A stretch of DNA of 15,902 nucleotides, from positions 1 through 15,902 of the forward strand of contig PDHQ01000560.1 in the NCBI GenBank assembly GCA_003339415.1, in the 5' to 3' direction. The notes below the pieces were generated by a model. That model saw only the letters and a program-made list of their open reading frames with translations, had not been told where the DNA came from and searched no databases. Below are positions 8,272 through 15,902 of this stretch, in pieces (the stretch's first letter is position 1; each line of letters begins with the position of its first letter). The stretch comes from Ophiocordyceps camponoti-saundersi (nom. inval.). Its lineage: Eukaryota; Ascomycota; Sordariomycetes; Hypocreales; Ophiocordycipitaceae. Made by a program: the position numbers and the translations under genes.

Positions 8272-8460
8272 GCCGTGAGCCCTTCTATATAAAGTTAGTC
8301 GCCGTGAGCGTATTCGGACCTAGCAAGGTAGGGCTACCTGCTACGGATTCCTTCCTCCCTTAGCCCTTTTAATTCTACGTCTTTTAAATTTCTAGGAATT
8401 ATACGGAATTACCCCTTTATCCCTTTTTCCCTTTTTCTTCTTCTTTTTCCTTTCTTCGGG
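8272..8460 (+). promoter_or_regulatory. Promoter-like: TATA box and pyrimidine tract
   Basis: A TATATAAAG box (8286-8294) lies between two copies of gccgtgagc (8273 and 8302 regions). A pyrimidine-rich tract follows at 8411-8457. TATA plus CT tract is a common layout of fungal promoters. No plus-strand frame follows, so any gene it drove is gone. Confidence 0.4.
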
Positions 8461-8520
8461 AGTATCCTTTTAACCCCGCTAAACTAGCTTAGTTATATGA
8501 GTGCTTACTAGGTTTATCCT

Positions 8521-8898
8521 TAATAGTAGGCTTCGTCTATAATTACTCTTTAGCCCGACCACTTTTATAGTAAGAGAAATCCTAAATTATTTTATAGCTC
8601 CTTCTCGAAGAATTTATAATTATGCTAGGAAGCTTATTTATAAACTTATTACTTAGATAGCTTTAAAGTAACTCCTTAAATCTTATAATACTATTATAAG
8701 TTCTTATCGTTAGATTCTATCTATAAAATATCTTAATAAAATATACTATAACCTAATTTTCTACTATAAGCTATTAAGCGTATAGTCTTACTTATTATAG
8801 CGTTTAACCTTATAGGAAATTTACTTAAGTAATCCTTTTATATCTCTAAGATCTAGCTAAATACCACGCCGGTATTTAGTACTAATACTAAGGTTATA
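8521..8898 (+). repeat. Duplicated block, copy I, right part
   Basis: Matches 15046-15431 in direct orientation: both hold taagagaaatc, ttataaacttattac, tttatatctcc/ctaa, cgccggYatttagtacta, and both run straight into a 36-bp type array. No coding frame seen. Confidence 0.85.
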
Positions 8899-9300
8899 AA
8901 AACCCGTTAACTACTCCTCTTATAAACTATAGGATAAGCTAGGTTACTGCCCTTCTTCTCCCTTAGGGTTAAACTCGCTAACTGCTTTTCTTTCTCCTAA
9001 GTATAAACTCGTTCTTATTTACTACTCTTCTTATCCCTAAAAAGATAAACTTATTTACTCTATTCTTATTCCCTAAGAGATAAACCCTTTTACTTATAAA
9101 CCCGTTCACTCCTCTTCCTATCCCCTATCGGATAAACCTATTTACTTATAAACCTACTTACTCCTTTTCTTATTCCCTAAGCTATAAACTTATTTACTAC
9201 TATTCTTATTCCCTAAGAGATAAACTCCTTAACTACTCTTATCCTCTCCGGGATAAACCCGTTTACTATACTCCTTATCCCCTAAGGGTTAGGTTAAAAG
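8899..9300. repeat. Second, degenerate 36-bp array
   Basis: About ten to twelve copies related to the 36-bp unit of 1-1009 (cccgttaactactcc, cttatccctaaaaagataaac, tatcccctatcggataaac). Spacing is irregular, and unit lengths vary from about 20 to 45 bp. It contrasts with the strict register of the left satellite. It begins where the duplicated block ends and stops about 55 bp before the end of the large minus-strand pseudogene. Confidence 0.85.
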
Positions 9301-9315
9301 CGATACCTATATAAA

Positions 9316-9325
9316 CCCCCCCCCC
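9316..9325 (+). repeat. Homopolymer run of ten C
   Basis: Ten consecutive C bases in ataaacccccccccctaact, the only such run here. It lies between the degenerate array and the presumed 3' end of the minus-strand pseudogene, where it would be a G run in a transcript. Confidence 0.9.
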
Positions 9326-9355
9326 TAACTCTCTATCTTTATAGCGAAAGTAGAA

Positions 9356-12300
9356 TTAGCCCTTAGCTTTTCGGGCCGTTTTATTATTAGCCTCCGCCTT
9401 AGCTTTCGTTTCGAGCCTCGACTTCGCTACTATAATCGCCTCTTTTTAGAAGGAATAAACCTCTCTATTTAAATTAGATTTTCTATTAACTAATAAAATA
9501 TCTTAAGGTAAGTATCTTAGCGAGATCGGAGCTAACAAACTAATTATTAATATAGTACTTTAGCGGGGGAAGAAGGATACCCTAAGTAAGCGCAGTAGAT
9601 ACCTAAAGGGCGTAACTTCTTACGTAACTAAAGTTTTTAACTAATATAAGGGGGGATCTCTAGCTATAGGGGGAAGAGCCGTATAGTAATTCTTTATAGG
9701 GAAAATAATAAGGAGTCGGTTCTCTATATAAAGATAAAAGAAAGAAGTAACGTAAAGGTGGAAACTATTTAATTAAATATTAAAGACTTCGAAAAGGGTA
9801 TTTAAATTAGTAATTTATAGTATAAAAGTATAAAGTTTAAAATAAAGTTATAATTCCGTTTAGTAGAGTTTTTACTATAAGTCCTCTCTAAGACTTAACT
9901 TATAATATATAACTTTTATTATAGCTCTAAAAATAAGGTTAAGGGCTAATTACTTACTTAATTCGTCCTCTTTCGAGGGAAACTAATCTATATTATATAC
10001 CTAGTAATAGCCCCTATCTTAGCTTAACTACCCTCGTATATTAACCCTTAGCAGCTCTTAGGGAAAGAAGAAAGGGTTTAGGAACTATTTAATTAAACTT
10101 TTTATAAGTCCCTAATAATTCCCTAGCTAAGGTAGGCGCTTGCATTTCTTTCGGCGTCCCTATCTCCGCCGCTAAACTCCTCCCTAAGCGCGTGCCGTAA
10201 TAATAAGTAATTAGCCCTTTTTCTCGGTAATAACTAACTTTTTCTTATAACTTAAATAAGGTGCGTATAAGCGCGATAAAATAAAGGCGGAAAGGACTCT
10301 TAGTAAAGGAAATAATAAAGGAAACTCTAGTTACTTCTCCTTAGGGTCTAACCCTTAGATCTGTCGACTCTAGCGTTCGCGCCGACCGCCCGCTAGTAGT
10401 ATATCTCTCTTAGGTCCCTTCTCTCGCTCCCGTCGTTACTTAATTAAATAGTTATCGATAGCCTTATCGATCTCGGCCTATATACTAAGGTATATAAGCC
10501 CCGGGGGCTATAAGCTAATAAAAAAACTAGTCTTCGGGATTATTAGGATTATCTTTAGTTCTTAAAGCTAGTCTCTAATAAGTGCGCGTCCGGTATATAT
10601 TATAATAGATCCGGCCATATTAAGTACGATATGCCTTCCTTATTATATAGGTCCGTAACTCTTAGTTTAAGTTATATAATTTTTATAACGCTTAACCCCT
10701 TTAACCTTAAAGCTAAGCGGGTTTAGATTAATTAGTTCTTAGCTTATATTTATAGCTATAAGTCCTTCGCTAAGCTAGACTATAGGGTTCTTACCTAAGG
10801 TAAAATAAGTAAAGCGTATTAATTTTAGCGTTCCTACGTCTTTTTCCTCCCCTTTTCTTTTAGGGGCCGTCTTCTGCAACGTAAGGTTCTTAATTAAATA
10901 GTCGCGCTCCGTTAACTTTTTCGTCCTCGCGCTACGCCTCGGAGAGAAAGCTAGCTATATCGGGGCCGGGTTTAATCTTACGGGTATTTTCTTCCCCGTA
11001 GTAAGTTTCTTAGGCTATAATATGCCCGTTAATTCCTAAGGGATTATTTTCTTTATCCTAGTCGTTTCCTCTCTAGTTATAGCGTTATTAGGCGCCTTAG
11101 TCGCCTTATCTTCCTTCTTCGTATTCTTTATAGCGCTCGTCTCTCGTCTAAGTCCTTTTAGAGTCGGGGGGTTTTTAGATCTAAGAGAAGATAAAAAGCT
11201 AGATATCGGAACTATTTAATTATTAGTCGGGCCTTTTATAGTCTTATCCTTAGGAAGGTCCTCGTCGTTTTCCTCCCTAACCTCTTCCTTATCTAAAGCC
11301 TTATTATCCCCAGCCCCTTCGCCCCTATTAAAATCGTTAATATCGATCCCTTATAGTTCTTCCTAATCTCCCTAAGGCTATCTTCTAACTCTAGTAGCGC
11401 CTAAGTATAGCATTATAATATAGCTCTTTATTATAGAGTTATTAGTAAGGGTCTTAGGCGTAATAGTTCGGTATCTTCTAAGGATCCGGTAATAGGGGAC
11501 GGTGGCCTCGGGGCATAGGCCCCTAAGCGTCGTTAAGCCTACTTCTAGCTTTATTAAGAGATCTTCGCCGCCCTCCTAGTTCCTTAGTTTAAATCTGCAA
11601 CTATTTCCTAAGAAGTTAAACTATTCCGACTTTCGGATACCTAGTTTATTCGCCCTAATAGCATATAGGTTACTAGTTATCCGAGCGATTAATTTATCGT
11701 AGTTATTGCCGTCGCTATCCTCGGTTCGTATAGCCTAGTCTCGTAAGAGAATACGGGAATCTAAGGGGGTCTCGAGATCTTCTCTAAACTATTTAACGCT
11801 TAATCCTCGCTTATTCGATAAGCTATTAATATATACGTCGAGTTTAAGACCGATAAAGCTACGGGCCTAGTATTATAGTATAAAAAGGGCTAGGTATCCG
11901 TATTCGTACTCTCCTTTCTATCGCGTCCTAGGAATAATAATAAAATTAAAGGGGCAGTCCCTTTAAAACTCGCTTAAGATATCTCTCTATACGGCTATTA
12001 CCCTTTTTAATCGAGGCACTCGCCCCGGCTTTATTAAGTCGAAAAAATAAAGTACTTAGGCTTACTAATCTTAAAAGAAGCTGCCCTAATAATACCTAAT
12101 ATTAGTCTTATCCGCTCTAAAATTAACTATACTACTTAGAAAGGGGTAACTATTTACTTCTTACTTAAGGTTAAACTTAAGCATAATATAATAAACTTTC
12201 TTCTTAAATAGCACGTTAGTAGTCTCGTTTACGGTAGTAGGTATTATAATTATTATAGGAATCGTAAATAGGTGCACTTTACTCTAAATTCCCCTATTTA

Positions 12301-12766
12301 AGATTTTTATTATAGCTCCTAGCTTAAAGCTAGTTATTTATAGTTATCTTTATACTCTAAAAATAAAACGCCCTATATTATCTACGTAGCTGCTTTAGTT
12401 TTAGATATTATTAAATAGGATAATATTAGCGATCTCCTCGCTAGCTCGAAATATATATAAGTATTTAATTATATCTGCAAAAAGCTTAACGCGTTCCTTT
12501 AGCTAAACTATTCGTCTTATAAACTAAGGGGGCTATTTGCACTTAAGGGTTCGCGCGAGCTTAGGAGTTACCGCCGAGAAAGGGAGATTAGGTAACGTAG
12601 GCCCTATCGTTACTCTACTATAAAGTATCGCCGTAGTAGTAAACTTATTATTTCGTTCGCTAAAAAATAGCCCTTCCGGTTTAAAGTCTACTTCCTTACC
12701 GAGCTTATAGTCTAAGTTTACTAAATTTATAATATATTTTAGTTATAATAATAGTGCGCTAAGTAT
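9356..12766 (-). pseudogene. RIP-killed large gene, about 1,137 codons, unknown product
   Basis: One minus-strand frame runs without a frameshift over 3.4 kb, broken by several dozen stops that are all TAA or TAG, as CAA/CAG to TAA/TAG mutation predicts. Frame register was checked at 12770, 11207, 10436 and 9356. Long clean stretches remain, for example residues 18-75 (KEVDFKPEGLFFSERNNKFT) and an acidic/lysine-rich stretch near residues 475-512. Basic, nuclear-signal-like segments occur near residues 630-643 (APKRKGEEK) and 780-790 (RREREKGPKRD). The C-terminus is rich in Ala and Lys (LETKAKAEANNKTARKAKG). The chosen start is ATA at 12766, probably a former ATG, just below a pyrimidine tract on this strand. 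The terminal TAA could instead be a former Gln codon. A divergent partner starts at 13067. No domain family is recognised; a transposon or large-element gene is possible. The part at 9660-10190 has more stops and could be less certain. Confidence 0.65.
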
Positions 12767-13066
12767 AGCTTAGTTATTAAATAAATAGTTAGTTTAAAGG
12801 AAAAAGAGGGTATACGTAGGAAAAGAGGAAAAACGCGTTACTTTATTTTATTATTATTCGCTACCTTAGTTCTTAGGCTTACTATTTTATACTTCGGTTA
12901 GTACTGCGATATCGCGAAGGGAAGAGCGGGGAGGGCTCTTTCCTAATTAGGAATAAATAGTTATTAGCTCGCTATTTATATCGCCCTCGTCCTCTCCCTC
13001 TCTTTTTTTTCTTTCTTTACTTACTTAACCTAGACGCGTTAATAGTAATAAGAATCTTTAATCGCG
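12767..13066. promoter_or_regulatory. Divergent promoter region between two pseudogenes
   Basis: The 300 bp between the two presumed start codons has a pyrimidine tract before each gene: 12984-13019 on the plus strand (cctctccctctctttttttt) and 12798-12836 read on the minus strand. In the middle are two perfect palindromes, gcgatatcgc (12906-12915) and ttcctaattaggaa (12940-12953), which could have been protein-binding sites. CT tracts upstream of starts are common in filamentous fungi. Confidence 0.5.
12906..12953. promoter_or_regulatory. Two perfect palindromes, possible operator sites
   Basis: gcgatatcgc at 12906-12915 and ttcctaattaggaa at 12940-12953, centred 36 bp apart near the middle of the divergent intergenic region. 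Such symmetric sites suit dimeric DNA-binding proteins. Assignment is inference only. Confidence 0.35.
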
Positions 13067-14050
13067 ATAGCGCCTAAGTTAACGGAAAAGGAGATAATCG
13101 AGGAGAAAAAGAAACGTCTCCCTAACGTTTATAACCTTATCTTACGTAAGTTAGATACCGAAGATATAAGCGTCCTATTAAGCCTAAGCTAGCAAGGCCG
13201 TATAGCGCTAAAGACTCTTCCTTACCCTAAATATATATACGTAAGTATTTTAATTAAATAGTTCCGGATATCGAGACTAATTTTCTCTGCCTAAATTTAC
13301 GCCTACCTTAAGATTTAGCATAAGGGAGGCGTTAACGTTAGGCACTTTAGCGTTCCTATATTTATTAAGATAGCTTTCCGCGAGAAGGTTTCTTAGGAAG
13401 CCCCGGCTTTTATTAAGATAGAAATAGGTACTACGTTTCCTCTTAAGTTTTTTCTTTATTACTTTATTAGGGCTAGAGAGAGAGAGTACTAGGAGAAGAC
13501 GCTAGGGGAACCCCGAGTTACTTATATCCCGACTAAGATCGCGCACCCGGAGGGCTCTTTCTTTAACTATTTAATCTAAGGGAAACGCCCTAAATATTAT
13601 AAGGCTTTTCTTATCTCGATTTTTAGTTAACGTAACCTAAGGTTATATACTTATTACCTGCGATTATAAACGACGACTATTACCTACTACGGGGAATATA
13701 TATTAACGCTATTTTATAAGTGCGTTTCGATATACGGCTAAGGGGGTTATAGTTATTCTAATTATATTTAGAATAGGACTAGGGCGGCTACCTATAATTA
13801 GCGTTAGCACTCCGAGTACGCTTATAGGGCAGAGATTAGTAAGGCCTTATAGATAGTAAGTTACTTTATCGGTAGCTAGGATATTTTTACTAACTCCGTC
13901 GTATACGAGAACTATCTAAATCCTTAAGTTACGCCTCGCTTAATTAAGGATATACCGAATCCGTTCCTAGACGACGGTTTAGAGCTTAGAGAGGGCAATA
14001 AGTAGCTTAATATTAAGGAGCGGGCTCGAAAGGTCTTAGAATTAGAGTAA
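13067..14050 (+). pseudogene. RIP-killed gene, about 328 codons, unknown product
   Basis: A plus-strand frame is continuous from 13067 to 14050, with about 17 internal TAA/TAG codons and no TGA, all explicable as CAA/CAG mutation. Register was checked at 13091, 13499 and 14033. The start is read as ATA GCG CCT AAG at 13067, a former ATGGCGCC context: the next codons give a charged N-terminus (residues 5-18 LTEKEIIEEKKKRL). Later fragments are KYYKAFLISIF, EYILTLFYKCVSIYG and KDIPNPFLDDGLELREGNK. There is no obvious signal peptide or clear membrane segment. Many Tyr are probably former His. The family is not recognised. It is divergent from the large minus-strand gene, and its end faces another minus-strand remnant only about 9 bp away. 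Confidence 0.65.
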
Positions 14051-14059
14051 AGTAATTTA

Positions 14060-14740
14060 TTATAAGTATAAGGGTCCGGTAGAGAAGTTAAAATAAAGAA
14101 AAGTTATCGTACTTTCGTTTAAGTATATTATCTAAATTAAAATACCTTCCCCTTCCTCCCCGTAGATATTAAGTAAGAAAGGTTACGGGTATTTAAAGCC
14201 TATATAATAACCGTAGGACGGCTCTAATATAAAGGGCTTTCTCTACTTTAATAATCTAGGGGAGCTAAACTTTAAGGGTGTTTTTTTTAGCTTAGTCTAA
14301 GTATCGAGGAGACCGTCCCTAATAACTGCTTTATTAGTTCGGTTACTAGGAGATATATAACTCCTTAAAACTATTTAATTAAGGGTTCTAGTACTTAAAA
14401 CTTAATTCTTATTTATTTCGGCGTTAAATTCCTCCCTAGCTAGGAGGGTAGTAGTTTTAACGGAGGGGGGTACTTTCCCTTATAGAAGCTAGTTATCTAA
14501 GTTAGAGGACTACTATCTATCTTCCGCTTAATAGAACTTTTTAAAATAATCCTTAGAAACTATTCTTTTAAGGTTAATCCTATTTAATATTTTTAAAAGC
14601 ACGGAACTATATCGGTATACTATTAGCTTACCGGCGTATATAATTATAGAGACGAGGGATTCGAATTTATTATTTACTTTATCCTATACTTACGGTATAT
14701 TAGCTTAAGAAACCGAAATCCGGATAACGCTAGCTATTAT
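14060..14740 (-). pseudogene. Decayed minus-strand gene fragment, unknown product
   Basis: About 225 codons in one minus-strand frame ending at TAA 14060-14062, with TAA/TAG interruptions only. Clean fragments include VPPSVKTTTLLAREEFNAEI, PSNRTNKAVIRDGLLDT, TPLKFSSPRLL and LEPSYGYYIGFKYP. The frame continues rightwards into the duplicated block at 14741, but the block has a different downstream sequence in its other copy, so the join is probably a breakpoint and the true N-terminus is lost. Convergent with the plus-strand pseudogene. Family not recognised. Confidence 0.5.
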
Positions 14741-15431
14741 ACCTTCGTTAATACCCCTTTTTTAAAGTTCTGCGATAGTCCGTTTTAGGGTAGCCGATAA
14801 ACTTAATAAACTAGAATAGGTCTAAGGACGATTTCTTAGTATATCTCGTCTCTTATAGCGTAATTAGCTAAGTAAACGATAAACCTAAAGACGAATTTAC
14901 TAATAGTATCTTAGTTAATAGCCGCTATATTTCTTCTATAGCTAGCAATATTCTCCCTTAGCTATTAGAAAGAGATTAATCAGCTACTATTATCCTCGGC
15001 TAATAAGAATTCTACTTACTTCGACTTTATATATTTTTTATATCCTTAGCTTAGTTTATAATAACTCTCTATTACTTTTTCTATAAGAGAAATCTTAAAT
15101 TATCCTTTAGTTCCTTTACGAGGGTTTTATAGTTATACTTATATTCCTTCGTAAGCTTAATTATAAACTTATTACCCGGATAGCTCTAAAGTAGCTCCTT
15201 ATATATTATAATATTTTTAAGAGTTCCTATATTTAGATACGATCTGCAAAATACTATTTATAGAACGTATTATAGTATAATATCTATATGCAAGCTAAGG
15301 GATATATAGTCTTAGTTATTATATTGCTTAACCGTCTAGGTAAATTTATCTAAATAATACTTTTATATCTCCTATATTTACCTATTTGCCGCGCCGGCAT
15401 TTAGTACTAAGTAGCAATACTAGCGTAATAG
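14729..15431 (+). repeat. Duplicated block, copy II
   Basis: Direct repeat of 7228-7545 joined to 8521-8898, lacking about 975 bp present in copy I. Like copy I it ends at cgccggcatttagtactaag and then enters a 36-bp array. Differences from copy I are dominated by transitions. Confidence 0.85.
14741..15042 (-). pseudogene. Second copy of the frame A/B remnant, truncated
   Basis: Homologous to 7240-7540. Frame A (14790-15042) yields AEDNSS, FRFIVYLANYAIRDEIY. Frame B (from about 14800 down) yields LSATLKRTIAEL and KRGINEG, again one base out of phase with frame A, as in the other copy. The upstream coding part seen in copy I (7546-7814) is deleted here. Confidence 0.5.
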
Positions 15432-15770
15432 AAACCCGTTAACTGCTTATCTTATCCCTTAGGGGATAAACCTATTAACTGCTTATCTTATCTACTAAGG
15501 GATAAACCTCTTAAATGCTATTTTTCTCCCCTAAGGGATAAACTCGTTAAATACTATTCTTATCCTCTAAGGTATAAAACCGTTAACTGCTATTTTTATC
15601 CCCTAAGGGATAAACTCGTTAAATACTATTCTTCTCCCCTAAGGAATAAAACCGTTAACTACTATTCTTATCCTATAAGGTATAAACTTATTAACTGCTA
15701 TTCTTAGGATAAACCCGTTTACTACTCTTCTTATCCCCTAGTAGATAAACCCGTTACCGTTTACTGCTTT
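15432..15770. repeat. Third 36-bp array
   Basis: About nine copies of the 36-bp family (cccgttaactgcttatctta, tcccttaggggataaaccta). Spacing is more regular than the 8899-9300 array, but there are internal truncations, for example near 15700. A variant gctatttttatcccc/gctattcttctcccc is private to this array. Confidence 0.9.
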
Positions 15771-15816
15771 TTTATACCTATTAAACTAGTTATGCTAGAT
15801 AAGTTATCTAGGTAGG

Positions 15817-15896
15817 GTATAAAACGCCCTCTTCTCTTCCTCTCTCTCTCTTCTTCTTCCTTCTTCCTTTATCCTCTTCCTCTTTTTTTTTTCTTA
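15817..15896 (+). promoter_or_regulatory. Promoter-like: TATA box and long CT tract
   Basis: ggtataaaacg (about 15817-15827) is followed by an almost pure pyrimidine tract (15828-15893: ctcttctcttcctctctctc and on). The layout resembles a fungal core promoter with a CT-rich 5' leader. It lies at the right edge, so the gene it would serve is outside the window. Confidence 0.45.
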
Positions 15897-15902
15897 TATA
15901 GA

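Larger units (their letters stand above)
7815..8520. other. Less-mutated segment absent from the second block copy
   Basis: This interval and the coding-like 7546-7814 are present only in copy I of the duplicated block. Between about 7970 and 8160 CpA and TpG are common (cactcctgcccacatatatac, ggactgtccgg, gcctgcagggacctgc), unlike the rest of the window. A 77-codon minus-strand open frame (7908-8141) lies here. It is rich in Ser, Arg and Leu, and I consider it a by-product of the better preserved bases rather than a gene. Confidence 0.5.

Noticed and set aside
9770..10160. Alternative plus-strand frame with fragments such as KDFEKG and LLGKEERV
   Set aside because: It has a comparable number of stops, but the minus-strand frame here is continuous in register with the clear coding stretches on both sides, so the minus strand is preferred.
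9301..15780. Assigning the pseudogenes to a named transposase or reverse transcriptase family
   Set aside because: No diagnostic motif (catalytic DDE/DDD, YADD-type, zinc knuckle) was seen in the readable frames; naming a family would be a guess.

Overview
The window looks like a repeat-rich, heterochromatin-type stretch of a filamentous ascomycete genome (Pezizomycotina) that has been heavily hit by RIP (repeat-induced point mutation). CpA and TpG are almost gone and TpA is everywhere: in 5041-5100 TpA occurs ten times and CpA/TpG not once. Stop codons are nearly all TAA/TAG, and repeat copies differ almost only by C/T and G/A transitions. I see no intact protein-coding gene, tRNA, rRNA or CRISPR array. 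The genus cannot be read from the sequence.

Left third (1-5035): a composite satellite. A 36-bp repeat built around an 18-bp palindrome runs uninterrupted for 28 units. It then alternates with nine full 203-bp units, one truncated unit and one internally expanded unit. Unit spacing is quantised exactly as 274 + 36n bp, with almost no indels despite heavy point decay.

Middle (5036-9300): AT-rich decayed DNA with a GC-richer inverted-repeat island (about 5501-5594), AT microsatellites around a small hairpin, a pair of diverged direct repeats (6198-6344 and 6918-7049), remnants of minus-strand reading frames (6361-7814), and a less mutated island (about 7970-8160) with a strong inverted repeat. 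It ends in a second, degenerate 36-bp array (8899-9300).

Right (9301-15902): two divergent RIP-killed genes share a 300-bp intergenic promoter region. The minus-strand one is about 1,137 codons (9356-12766) and the plus-strand one about 328 codons (13067-14050). Both keep a single reading frame and are broken only by TAA/TAG, as expected from CAA/CAG mutation. Their start codons appear to be ATG changed to ATA. A third remnant (14060-14740, minus) converges on the plus-strand one. A duplicated block (7228-9300 and 14729-15780, direct orientation, both ending in a 36-bp array) flanks this gene set, which could therefore be the cargo of a large element or lie between segmental duplications. No protein family could be recognised for any of the remnants. 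The window ends in a TATA box plus pyrimidine tract that probably belongs to a gene beyond the right edge.
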